Shown piece after piece: positions 15,371 to 22,703 of a stretch of DNA of 53,955 nt (positions within the stretch are counted from its first letter, which is position 1; each line of letters opens with the position of its first letter). A program made the position numbers and the translations under genes. The stretch covers positions 1 through 53,955 of the forward strand of contig DATBDN010000052.1 in NCBI GenBank assembly GCA_036269895.1. Reading direction: 5' to 3'. Origin of the DNA: DATBDN01 sp036269895. Its GTDB lineage: Bacteria > Actinomycetota > Thermoleophilia > Solirubrobacterales > Thermoleophilaceae. The notes under the pieces were generated by a model. It ran no database searches, had not been told where the DNA came from, and saw nothing but the letters and a program-made list of their open reading frames with translations.

Positions 15371-15847
15371 ATGTCCAGGAATATGCGCGTGCTGTTGCTC
15401 GCCTCCGCAACGGCAGCGCTGCTCGCCGGCGCCGCGTCGGCCGCATCGGCCATGACGATGACGATCGGCGATCCGTCGCTGACGGCCAAGGTGCTCGTCA
15501 GCGTGCCGATCACTGCATCGTGCTCCGCGTTCGATCCCTCCTTGACACCTGTGAGCTCGAGCGCGTCAGTGTCGATCGAACAAGCCACGGGCAAGGCGAT
15601 TGCTCGCGGTAGCGCGTCGCTGTTCACGTTCGCGCCGACGCCGCTGTTGTTCCCGTGTGACGGCGCGAATCACACCGTCGGCATGGACGTTCTCGCCGAC
15701 GCCGCAGGCGGCCCGTTCCGGCGAGGTCAGGCGGTGATGAGGGCTTCGGCGTTCAGTGGCGCGGCCCAGAGCTGCGGGCCGAACTGCTTCTTCGGCGGGT
15801 CGAGCCAGAGCGCAACGGTCGGGCCGACCGCAGTGAAAATTCGCTAG
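15371..15847 (+). CDS. secreted protein, unknown function
   Basis: The 158-residue product begins MSRNMRVLLLASATAALLAG followed by AASAASAMTMT, a clear Sec signal peptide with cleavage near ASA. The mature part is Ser/Ala-rich with four cysteines (about residues 51, 95, 135, 139) that may form two disulfides, and short beta-like stretches. I recognise no family. The start at ATG 15371 is fixed by the GAGGAGGG ribosome site; a longer frame upstream is spurious. The gene converges with the GNAT gene and their stop codons overlap. Confidence 0.75.
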   Translation: MSRNMRVLLLASATAALLAGAASAASAMTMTIGDPSLTAKVLVSVPITASCSAFDPSLTPVSSSASVSIEQATGKAIARGSASLFTFAPTPLLFPCDGANHTVGMDVLADAAGGPFRRGQAVMRASAFSGAAQSCGPNCFFGGSSQSATVGPTAVKIR

Positions 15848-16359
15848 ACCGGCTCGGGTGGCGGCTCCCCCTCGGGTGCGCCCAGGTCGAGCTGCCACCA
15901 GCCGACGTCCCACCACTGGCCTGTCTTCCAGCCGATGTTCCTGTAGACGCCCACCGGCTCGAAGCCCAGTGCCTCGTGCATGCCGACGCTGGCGTCGTTC
16001 GGCAATGTGATGCCGGCGACCAGGAGGCGGAAGCCGCGGCGCCGGAGGCGGTCGAACAGTTCCGTGTACAGAAGGCGACCGAGACCCGTCCTCTGAACGG
16101 TGCGGTCGACGTACGCGGTCACCTCCGCAGTCCACTGGTACGCCTTGCGGCTTCGGTGGATGCCTGCGTAGGCGTAGCCGACTACCCGGCCGCCGCGTTC
16201 GGCTACGACCCATTCGTGCGCCGCGCGGATCCGCTGCGCCATCTGCTCAGCGGACGGCGGCTCGGTCTCGAACGAGATCGAGCTGTCGGTCACGAACGGC
16301 TCGTAGATCGCGGCGCAGGCCGCGGCGTCCTTCTCGGGATCGGCGGTCCTGACCGTCAG
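15844..16359 (-). CDS. GNAT N-acetyltransferase (phosphinothricin acetyltransferase-like)
   Basis: The product matches the Pat/MddA branch of GNAT enzymes, which acetylate amino groups of small compounds such as phosphinothricin or methionine derivatives. Seen are IYEPFVTDSSISFETEPPSA, VVGYAYAGIHRSRKAYQWT, EVTAYVDRTVQRTGLGRLLY (acetyl-CoA loop), GITLPNDASVGMHEALGFEP and YRNIGWKTGQWWDVGWW. A GTG start at 16293 would remove the first conserved strand. The frame is open to CTG 16359, which overlaps the rpsF stop as CTGA, and reads LTVRTADPEKDAAACAAIYE, so I use that start. Coupling to rpsF is unusual. Confidence 0.85.
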   Translation of the reverse strand: MTVRTADPEKDAAACAAIYEPFVTDSSISFETEPPSAEQMAQRIRAAHEWVVAERGGRVVGYAYAGIHRSRKAYQWTAEVTAYVDRTVQRTGLGRLLYTELFDRLRRRGFRLLVAGITLPNDASVGMHEALGFEPVGVYRNIGWKTGQWWDVGWWQLDLGAPEGEPPPEPV

Positions 16360-16931
16360 GCGGCTGTGGGGCCGGAGGGCGCGACGTCGTCGCCGCCTCC
16401 ACCTGCGGGCCCTGCCTCCTGGTCCGCCACGTCCGGCGGCGGGGGCGTCTCGGCTGGAGCCGGCGCGGGCGCGTCCGCCGGCGCGGCCGGCTGCTCGGCG
16501 GCGGCAGTCCCGGCGGTGGCGGGTGCGTCGGCCGGCTGGCCGCCCTCGGGCTGGTCAACCTTCTGGGTCGCAGCGTCGCTCGCCTGGTACTCCTCGTAGC
16601 CGCCGCGGCGGTCGGGCGTGGGCATCGGCGGCGGCGGCGAGCCTTCCTTCAAGCGGATGATCCGGTGGCGCAGCACGCCGTCCATGATCTTCAGCGAGTG
16701 GTCGACCTGCTCGAGCAGGGCGCCCCCACCCTCGGTCTCGAACTGGAACAGGTGGTAGGCGGCATCGGGGCGATGATCGATCTCGAACGTCATGCGCCGA
16801 GTGCCCCAGTCGAAGTTTCCGACGACGTTGCCGCCCGATTCGAGCAGGCCCTGGACGTCCCGCAGGATCGTTTCTTGGCGATCGCTGGGCGCGCCCGGGT
16901 CGAGAAGAAGCATCAAGTCGTAAAGCGGCAT
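16356..16931 (-). CDS. rpsF: 30S ribosomal protein S6 with long C-terminal tail
   Basis: The first 95 residues are a normal S6: YDLMLLLDPGAPSDRQETIL, GNVVGNFDWGTRRMTFEID, AAYHLFQFETEGGGALLEQV and MDGVLRHRIIRLKE. The remaining ~95 residues are a Pro/Ala/Glu-rich low-complexity tail, about doubling the usual length. E. coli S6 also carries an acidic, glutamylated tail, but this one is mostly Ala/Pro. The ATG 16931 follows a -10-like TAGATT by 10 nt with no ribosome site, suggesting a leaderless mRNA. Confidence 0.95.
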   Translation of the reverse strand: MPLYDLMLLLDPGAPSDRQETILRDVQGLLESGGNVVGNFDWGTRRMTFEIDHRPDAAYHLFQFETEGGGALLEQVDHSLKIMDGVLRHRIIRLKEGSPPPPMPTPDRRGGYEEYQASDAATQKVDQPEGGQPADAPATAGTAAAEQPAAPADAPAPAPAETPPPPDVADQEAGPAGGGGDDVAPSGPTAA

Positions 16932-16941
16932 AGAGCGGACG

Positions 16942-16947
16942 AATCTA
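16942..16947 (-). promoter_or_regulatory. putative -10 hexamer for rpsF
   Basis: TAGATT on the minus strand ends 10 nt before the rpsF ATG; no Shine-Dalgarno sequence lies between. Confidence 0.5.
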
Positions 16948-17005
16948 GCAGCGGTCGTGTGACCGGCAGGGGGCGAATCAGGCTCCGTGAGCGGCTTTGG
17001 AGGTC

Positions 17006-17428
17006 ATGGCACGGCGGCGAGTGAGATGGGCGAACCTGGGGCGGTCGGCCGCTTTGCTCGCCGCCGGCGCCATCGCTCTGACGCGCGGCTGTGGTGGGGC
17101 GCCCGCGGCTCGGGTGCCCGAGCCGCTCGTGCCTCCTCGCGTTGCTCCCGCCGCTCCGGCCACTCCGCCCACTCCGGTCTCGCCGCCCGCGGTGTCGCGG
17201 GTGCGTCGCGTAAACAGCCGCGACCAAGGGGGGCGGGATCGGCCGCGTCGCTCCGCTCGGCGTCTGCACCCGCATCGGCGCGCGCATCGGCCACCTCGCT
17301 CACTCTCTCCACCTAGACGGCAACTATTGCCGTCCACGTCGCGAGAGTGGACGCCGCCCAGCCCGCCGCCCCTTAGGCGCCCGCAGTTCGTGCCGCCGGC
17401 GCCGCCACCGCTGCCCGAGTTCTTCTAG
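17006..17428 (+). CDS. Pro/Arg-rich putative membrane-anchored protein
   Basis: The frame starts RRRVRWANLGRSAALLAAGA, a basic stretch plus one membrane helix, then turns into a Pro-rich, later Arg/Pro-rich tail ending PPAPPPLPEFF. The helix and the proline extension resemble small secreted or anchored actinobacterial proteins, but no domain is visible. The ATG at 17006 has GGAGGT only 1 nt away, which is too close to work well; TTG 16997 is an alternative. The stop overlaps that of the GT20 gene on the other strand. It may be spurious. Confidence 0.4.
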   Translation: MARRRVRWANLGRSAALLAAGAIALTRGCGGAPAARVPEPLVPPRVAPAAPATPPTPVSPPAVSRVRRVNSRDQGGRDRPRRSARRLHPHRRAHRPPRSLSPPRRQLLPSTSREWTPPSPPPLRRPQFVPPAPPPLPEFF

Positions 17429-18903
17429 CGGGCGGCCCTGGACCCCGAGCGCTTCGCGTCGATGTCCGCCAGTTGCTCGTCGACCCAATCGCCCGGATCG
17501 CGCGAGCGGATGACCTCCTTCAGCCCCTGCGCCCGCCACGACCGTTCCTCAGGCGACATCGTCAGCGCCCTATGGATCGCGTCCGCCTGCTCCTGGACGT
17601 CGAAGGGGTTCACGGACAGCGCGAAGTCCAGGAGCTCCTCGTGTGCGCCTGTGTTCTCGCTCAGCAAGGACACGCCCATCCGCTCGTTCACCAGCGGCCC
17701 TTCCTTCGCCACCAGGTTCATGCCGTCGAACATCGCGTTGACCATCAGCAGGTCGTAGTGCTTGTACGCCGCGATCGCCTCGTCCAGGTTCTCGCGCAGC
17801 TTCAGGTCGATCGGCATCCAGTCCGTCGTGCCATGGCGATGGTTCACGACGGCCACCAGCGCCTCGATCTTCTCGAGGTACTCGACGTACTCCGGCACGT
17901 CTTGCCGCGAGGGCATCATGTGCGCGATGAACGTGACCTGCTCCCGGAACTCCGGGTGCTGCTCCAGGAACAGGTCGAATGCGGTGAAGCCGCGCAGCAC
18001 GTTCTTCGACAGGTCCGCGCGGTCCACGCGCAGGATCATGTGCTCGCGCCGCCGGCGGAGCAGCTCGCGCTCGTAGACGTGCACCTGGGGCCGCTGGGCC
18101 GTCCGGGCGAAGTTCTCGGCCGAGATCGGGAGCGGGTAGGCGCGCACCCAGACCTCGCGGCCGTCGAAGTGGACGACGCTGTTCTGCTCGTCGACCTCGA
18201 GGTCGAACAGCTCGCGGCAGCAGAGCAGGAAGTTCCGCTTGTAGTGCTGCGTGTGGAAGCCGATGATGTCGTTCGCGAGGATCCCCTCGTAGAGATCCTC
18301 GCGCACGTCGCGCGGCAACACCCGCCATGAGTCCGGCTGCGACCACGGGATGTGGATGAAGTGCGTGATGAAGACGTCCGGGCGCGCCTGCCGGATGGTT
18401 CGCGGTGCGGTGTAGAGGTGGTAGTCGTGCAGCATCACCACGGCCCCCTCCTGGCCGTCTATCTCCTCCAGCACCGCGTTCGCCAGGTCGTCATTGACCA
18501 CCAGGTAGCCCGACTCGTAGGCCTCCACCTCGTGCTCGCGCACGTCCGGCGCGTTCGAGAGGTCCCAGAGGTAGTGCTGGATGAACCACAGCATTGGGTT
18601 GGCGATGATGTTGTAGAAGCGGTCATAGGCGTCGGGGTCGGACTCGACCAGCCGAATCCGGTAATGCGCGTCGTCGACCTCGAGGTCGAACGCCTTACCG
18701 TCGTTCTCGCGCGCGACCCGCGTGTCCGCGTCGCCCATCGCCGACGAGATCCACAGTGCGTCCCGGTGGTGCACGAGGCCAGTCAGAGCAGTGACGAGCC
18801 CGCCGCCGCCGCGCGTGGCGGTGATCTCGCTGGTCTCTTCGTCTATCGAAAAGCTCGCCGGACCGCGGTTGGAGACCAGGACCAGGTGAGCGCCTTCGTT
18901 CAT
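17425..18903 (-). CDS. otsA: GT20 glycosyltransferase, alpha,alpha-trehalose-phosphate synthase type
   Basis: GT20 enzymes join a glucosyl nucleotide to glucose-6-phosphate to give trehalose-6-phosphate in the cytoplasm. Seen are VLVSNRGPASFSID, RGGGGLVTALTGL, VMLHDYHLYTAPRTIRQ, ITHFIHIPWSQPDSWRVLP, DIIGFHTQHYKRNFL, LRVDRADLSKNVLRGFTAFD (sugar-nucleotide site) and FDGMNLVAKEGPLVN. It is 492 residues, with no OtsB phosphatase domain. HDYHLYTAP replaces the usual HDYHLMLLP, so a related product such as glucosylglycerol phosphate cannot be excluded. The ATG overlaps the TreT stop (ATGA), so both are made together. Confidence 0.82.
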   Translation of the reverse strand: MNEGAHLVLVSNRGPASFSIDEETSEITATRGGGGLVTALTGLVHHRDALWISSAMGDADTRVARENDGKAFDLEVDDAHYRIRLVESDPDAYDRFYNIIANPMLWFIQHYLWDLSNAPDVREHEVEAYESGYLVVNDDLANAVLEEIDGQEGAVVMLHDYHLYTAPRTIRQARPDVFITHFIHIPWSQPDSWRVLPRDVREDLYEGILANDIIGFHTQHYKRNFLLCCRELFDLEVDEQNSVVHFDGREVWVRAYPLPISAENFARTAQRPQVHVYERELLRRRREHMILRVDRADLSKNVLRGFTAFDLFLEQHPEFREQVTFIAHMMPSRQDVPEYVEYLEKIEALVAVVNHRHGTTDWMPIDLKLRENLDEAIAAYKHYDLLMVNAMFDGMNLVAKEGPLVNERMGVSLLSENTGAHEELLDFALSVNPFDVQEQADAIHRALTMSPEERSWRAQGLKEVIRSRDPGDWVDEQLADIDAKRSGSRAAR

Positions 18904-20138
18904 CTCAAGTCTTTGAATATCTGCAGCCAGTCGCGCAACAAGCGCGGCGTGAGGAAGTTCTTCCGCACGTGCTCCTTACCCGCCCGGGCGAGGCTACGGC
19001 CGAGTTCCGGTTCGCGCAAGATCTGCTTGACGCGCTCCGCGCACTCGTCCGCTGAGCCGACCAGGTAGCCGGTCTCTGCGTCGTGGATCTGGAGGGGGAT
19101 TCCTCCGACGTTTCCAGCGACCATTGGGCGAGCCTTCCACAACGCTTCGGACACGGTCAAGCCGAACCCTTCCCGCGTGGACTTCTGGATCAGGACGTCG
19201 GACTGCGACTGGAAGGCGTTCACCTCGATCGCACCGACGTTGTTCAGGTTGTTCAGGATCTTGATGTCGGGATCGCTGTCGGCGTACTCGACGGTGTCGT
19301 TGAAGAATTCCCAGCCCTCCGGATCGTCGGTGGCCATCGAGCCCACCAGCGCCAGCTGCACGTGCGGGAACTCCTCGTGGACGGCGCGGTAGGCATCGAT
19401 GACGCCGCGCGGGTCCTTCCACGGGTCGAACCGCGAGACCTGGGTGATGAGCGGCCGGTCGATGTCGATGCCGAACTGGTCGCAGACGAAGGCAGCGTCC
19501 TCCGGCGACAGCGCCATGTTCTTCGGCGACAGCGGGTCGATAGCGGGCGGGCAGATGTAGGTGCGCGGGCTGCCGCCGTCGAGCATTGCCGGCACGTACT
19601 CCTGCATGTGGAAGAGCGCGGCGTCGTAGTCGGTCAGGTACGGCGTCAGCCGGTCGATCGTCGCCTGGTTCGGCGTCGACAGGTCGATGTGGCAGCGCCA
19701 GACCCAGCTGGCCGCCTTGTCCGGGACCATGTTGCGGATCCCGGCCGGCTGCGGGTCGTGGACGATGACCACGTCCCAGTCGCCCGTCAGCGCCTCGGCG
19801 TTCATGTGGTTGTACTGCTCCCAGACGGCCCACTCGCCGGCGTTCAGGTCCTGCGGGTTGCCCTGAAGCGCGTTGTGCATGAGCTTCGTGGCGTTGAAGA
19901 ACTCCTCGCGGCCGAGGATCACCTGCCACTCGGCTTCCACGCCGACGTCCTTCATCAGCGGGATCAGCGTGTAGAGGATCTCGGACACGCCACCGCCGAA
20001 CGCGGTGGCGGAGAGATGCAGCACGCGAAGTCCTTGAGCTTCCTTGGCCAACTCGCGGATTTCCTCCACGAGGCTGCGGCCTACAAGATGTGTGTAGTCG
20101 GCAAGCGACTTGTGTCCTACCGGGATCGGCTGGAGCAC
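18900..20138 (-). CDS. treT: trehalose synthase TreT-type glycosyltransferase (GT4)
   Basis: TreT forms trehalose directly from an NDP-glucose and glucose. The protein shows the typical start DYTHLVGRSLVEEIRELAKE, LHLSATAFGGGVSEILYTLI, VIVHDPQPAGIRNM, WRCHIDLSTPN, then the GT4 donor site TQVSRFDPWKDPRGVIDAYR and STREGFGLTVSEALWKARPM with GGIPLQI. The length of 412 residues fits. The start GTG 20138 has AGGAGG at good spacing. Being coupled to a GT20 enzyme is unusual, as both could make trehalose. Confidence 0.88.
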   Translation of the reverse strand: MLQPIPVGHKSLADYTHLVGRSLVEEIRELAKEAQGLRVLHLSATAFGGGVSEILYTLIPLMKDVGVEAEWQVILGREEFFNATKLMHNALQGNPQDLNAGEWAVWEQYNHMNAEALTGDWDVVIVHDPQPAGIRNMVPDKAASWVWRCHIDLSTPNQATIDRLTPYLTDYDAALFHMQEYVPAMLDGGSPRTYICPPAIDPLSPKNMALSPEDAAFVCDQFGIDIDRPLITQVSRFDPWKDPRGVIDAYRAVHEEFPHVQLALVGSMATDDPEGWEFFNDTVEYADSDPDIKILNNLNNVGAIEVNAFQSQSDVLIQKSTREGFGLTVSEALWKARPMVAGNVGGIPLQIHDAETGYLVGSADECAERVKQILREPELGRSLARAGKEHVRKNFLTPRLLRDWLQIFKDLR

Positions 20139-20174
20139 GGATCCTCCTGTCGGGGGCGACGAACGGCGCTCAGG

Positions 20175-20567
20175 CTAGCCGGGCGCGCTCACGAGTTGCT
20201 TCACGAGCAGTGTCGAGTCATCGGCGTCGTGGAATCCATCGACGGTCGCCTCGATGATCGCCCGGCTCAACTCGCGCTCCTCGTCGGGTAGGGGTGACGC
20301 GGTGCCACCGCGCAGCGTGACCTCGAGACGGTCCCCTTCCAGCCGCATCCCGACGCGCAGCTCGGGGCTTTCGTCGTCTCCGGGGCGATCCGGCTGGACG
20401 CGACTGGTGGCAGCCTCCGTGACGGCCAGCTTGAGGTCGGCCACCTCGTCGGGACCGAGCGACGTGAGCCGGCACACCGCAGACAGAGCGAGGCGCACGA
20501 GCACGAGGTACTCGGGCTTGGCGGGGATGCCCAGGGATACTTCGCGGCTGTCTGCTGGCACATCCAT
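20175..20567 (-). CDS. RsbW-like anti-sigma / HATPase domain protein, degenerate
   Basis: The 130-residue protein has the anti-sigma HATPase layout: SREVSLGIPAKPEYLVLVRLA at the start and DEVADLKLAVTEAATSRVQP, matching the N-box region of RsbW/SpoIIAB proteins (usual form TEACTNAV). The Asn that holds magnesium is absent (TEAATS), and no DxGxG box is seen near the end. It may bind a sigma factor or antagonist without kinase activity. The ribosome site GGGAGG lies 7 nt before ATG 20567. Confidence 0.7.
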   Translation of the reverse strand: MDVPADSREVSLGIPAKPEYLVLVRLALSAVCRLTSLGPDEVADLKLAVTEAATSRVQPDRPGDDESPELRVGMRLEGDRLEVTLRGGTASPLPDEERELSRAIIEATVDGFHDADDSTLLVKQLVSAPG

Positions 20568-20588
20568 CGCGAAACCTCCCGGTGCAGG

Positions 20589-21539
20589 CTACGGACTCCC
20601 GGCCGGGTTTGCATCGTCGTGGCGCCTACCGAGCCGCTCCAGCCCTTTGGCAACCTCGTTGACGATCTGCTCGTGGAGCCCTCGATTTCCAGCGATCGCC
20701 ACCGACATCTGGAACTCGGCGGCGGATCCGAGCAGGGGTCGCTCGTCGTACGGCTCGCCGGCTGCGTCGGTCACGACGGCACCGGCCTCGTCCGCGATGA
20801 GCGCCGCTGCGGCAAGGTCGTATGGCGAGTTGTTCAGCACCGCGCCGCCGCCCACGCGCTCGAACTCCGCGCGCATGCCGGGCACGCGCTCGACCAACAA
20901 CGGTCCCGGCTCCACGTATGCGTCCAGGCGACCGTCGACCACGCACATCGTGTCGAAGCAGGCCGAGCCCAGGTCGAAGCTGGCGCCGCCGACCGAAGAC
21001 GCATCGATCAGATCGGCCAGCACCTCCGTCAGCGGACGAGCCGGCCGGCCGCGATAGCCGAAGGTCCAGAACATCCGGTCGAGCCGCTCGTTGCGCGACA
21101 GCCGCGGTGGGCCACCCTCGACCAGCCCGGCACCGCGCTCGGCGAGGAACACGCGCCCGGACGGGATTTCGACGACGCACCCGACTGTCACGTCCGCCAT
21201 CGTCACGCCCTCGCCGTACGGCGCCGCGGCGACTGATACGCAGCACGACTCGAGCCCGGCGAGTGCCGGCCGCGTGCCGTCGACGGGGTCTACCACGAGA
21301 ATCTGCTTCGGCCTGCTTCCGCTCGGGACCACCAGGCCGGCGTCCTCGGAGTAGAACGCCACGTCCGGGGCGCGCTCGGCCAGGAACGACTGAAGGAGCT
21401 CCTCGGCGTCGGCGTCGATGGCGAACGTCACGTCGCCCCCAGCCGCGCCGCCGGCATGCGCACGTGCTGCATGCGACCCGACCTGCGGCGCCACCCGCTC
21501 CCGTAGCGCGAGCGCCAGCTCGCGCACCAGCTGCCGCAC
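20589..21539 (-). CDS. inositol monophosphatase-family protein
   Basis: The 316-residue protein carries the Mg-binding core ILVVDPVDGTRPALAGLESC, an upstream acidic motif in FYSEDAGLV where GEE is usual, and a third metal Asp in NNSPYDLAAAALIADEAGAV. Family members dephosphorylate inositol phosphates, fructose-1,6-bisphosphate or PAP. The changes (SED for GEE, DGTRPA for DGTxNF) make the substrate uncertain. The start GTG 21539 immediately follows the TAG of the HtrA gene, so it is probably in the same operon. Confidence 0.82.
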   Translation of the reverse strand: MRQLVRELALALRERVAPQVGSHAARAHAGGAAGGDVTFAIDADAEELLQSFLAERAPDVAFYSEDAGLVVPSGSRPKQILVVDPVDGTRPALAGLESCCVSVAAAPYGEGVTMADVTVGCVVEIPSGRVFLAERGAGLVEGGPPRLSRNERLDRMFWTFGYRGRPARPLTEVLADLIDASSVGGASFDLGSACFDTMCVVDGRLDAYVEPGPLLVERVPGMRAEFERVGGGAVLNNSPYDLAAAALIADEAGAVVTDAAGEPYDERPLLGSAAEFQMSVAIAGNRGLHEQIVNEVAKGLERLGRRHDDANPAGSP

Positions 21540-22703
21540 CTAGTGTGCCCCGGTCACGCGTTCGGGGCGCTTGCCGAGCTTCACGGCGATCGTGCGCTGC
21601 CGTCCGTCGTGCCCGATCGTCAGCTGAACGGTGTCGCCCGGCTGGTGCAGCCCGATCAAGTCCGTGAGGTCGTCGGTAGGCGTCAGCTTGCGCCCATCGA
21701 CGGCGGCGATCAGATCGCTGCCGACGGGGATCCGCGGCTCACCCTGGAAGGTGGTGTGCGAGCTCGCGCCGTGCAGGCCCGCCTTGTCGGCCGGGCCGCC
21801 GGGCACGACCTGGTCGACCAGCGCGCCGGTCGCCTCCTTGAGGCCGAGGTGCTCGGCCAGCTGTGGATAGAGCGGGACCGAGCTGACGCCGAGGTAGGCA
21901 TAGTCCACGTGGCCCTTGGCGCGGAGCTGAGCCACGGAGTGCTTCACCGTCTCGACCGGGATCGCGAAGCCAACTCCCTCGCCGCCGCCACCGCTCGAGC
22001 GGATCTGCGAGTTGATGCCAATCACCTTGCCGTCTCGCTGCAGCAGGGGGCCACCCGAGTTGCCGTGGTTGATCGCCGCGTCAGTCTGGACGGCATTGCC
22101 GATCGGGAAGTTCGTCAGCGACTCGATGTCGCGGTTGAGCGCGGAGACGACGCCGACTGAGAGCGACTGGGGCTCGCCGAACGGGCTGCCGATCGCAGCC
22201 ACCGGATCGCCGACTTTGACGTTGCTAGTCGCCCCGAAGGGCAGCGGCACGAGCGTTGCGCCCGGTCCCCGAAGTTCCGATGGGTCGACCTTCAGGAGAG
22301 CGACGTCTGAATCCAGGTCCGTCCCGACGATCGACGCGGACAGCTTGTTGCCGTCGCTGAACTGGACGTAGACCTGCTTGGCCTTGCCACCGGACTGGCC
22401 GGTGACCACGTGCGCGTTGGTTGCGACGTAGCCCGCGCTGTCGATCACGAAGCCCGAGCCGAGCGCCTCACCGCCGCCGCTCAGGGCGATCACGGTCACC
22501 ACCCCCGGCGCCTCGCTCTTGTAGATCGCCTGCGGATCGAACCCGCTCCCGCCGCCATCTGAGGACCTGATCACCTCCACCCTCGTGGTCTGGGTCTTCT
22601 GCGGCGTCGCGGCCGTGTTGGTGGCCGTGCTGGAGCTCCCGCCTCCACCGCCGCACCCGGCCAGCACGCCGAGCGCAGCGACGGCTGCGAATCCGCGCCT
22701 CAT
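21540..22703 (-). CDS. HtrA/DegP-type serine protease, lipoprotein, with PDZ domain
   Basis: The 387-residue product starts with a lipoprotein signal (VAALGVLAGC, lipobox LAGC) and a Gly/Ser/Thr-rich linker. The trypsin-like domain has all three catalytic residues: His in VATNAHVVTG, Asp in TDLDSDVALLKVD and Ser in AAINHGNSGGPLLQ. A PDZ domain follows (YLGVSSVPLYPQ, LVDQVVPGGPADKAGLHG, LIAAVDGRKLTPTDDLTDLI). It would act outside the membrane on misfolded proteins. Its ATG overlaps the sensor-kinase stop (ATGA), so it is co-expressed with the two-component system. Confidence 0.92.
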   Translation of the reverse strand: MRRGFAAVAALGVLAGCGGGGGSSSTATNTAATPQKTQTTRVEVIRSSDGGGSGFDPQAIYKSEAPGVVTVIALSGGGEALGSGFVIDSAGYVATNAHVVTGQSGGKAKQVYVQFSDGNKLSASIVGTDLDSDVALLKVDPSELRGPGATLVPLPFGATSNVKVGDPVAAIGSPFGEPQSLSVGVVSALNRDIESLTNFPIGNAVQTDAAINHGNSGGPLLQRDGKVIGINSQIRSSGGGGEGVGFAIPVETVKHSVAQLRAKGHVDYAYLGVSSVPLYPQLAEHLGLKEATGALVDQVVPGGPADKAGLHGASSHTTFQGEPRIPVGSDLIAAVDGRKLTPTDDLTDLIGLHQPGDTVQLTIGHDGRQRTIAVKLGKRPERVTGAH

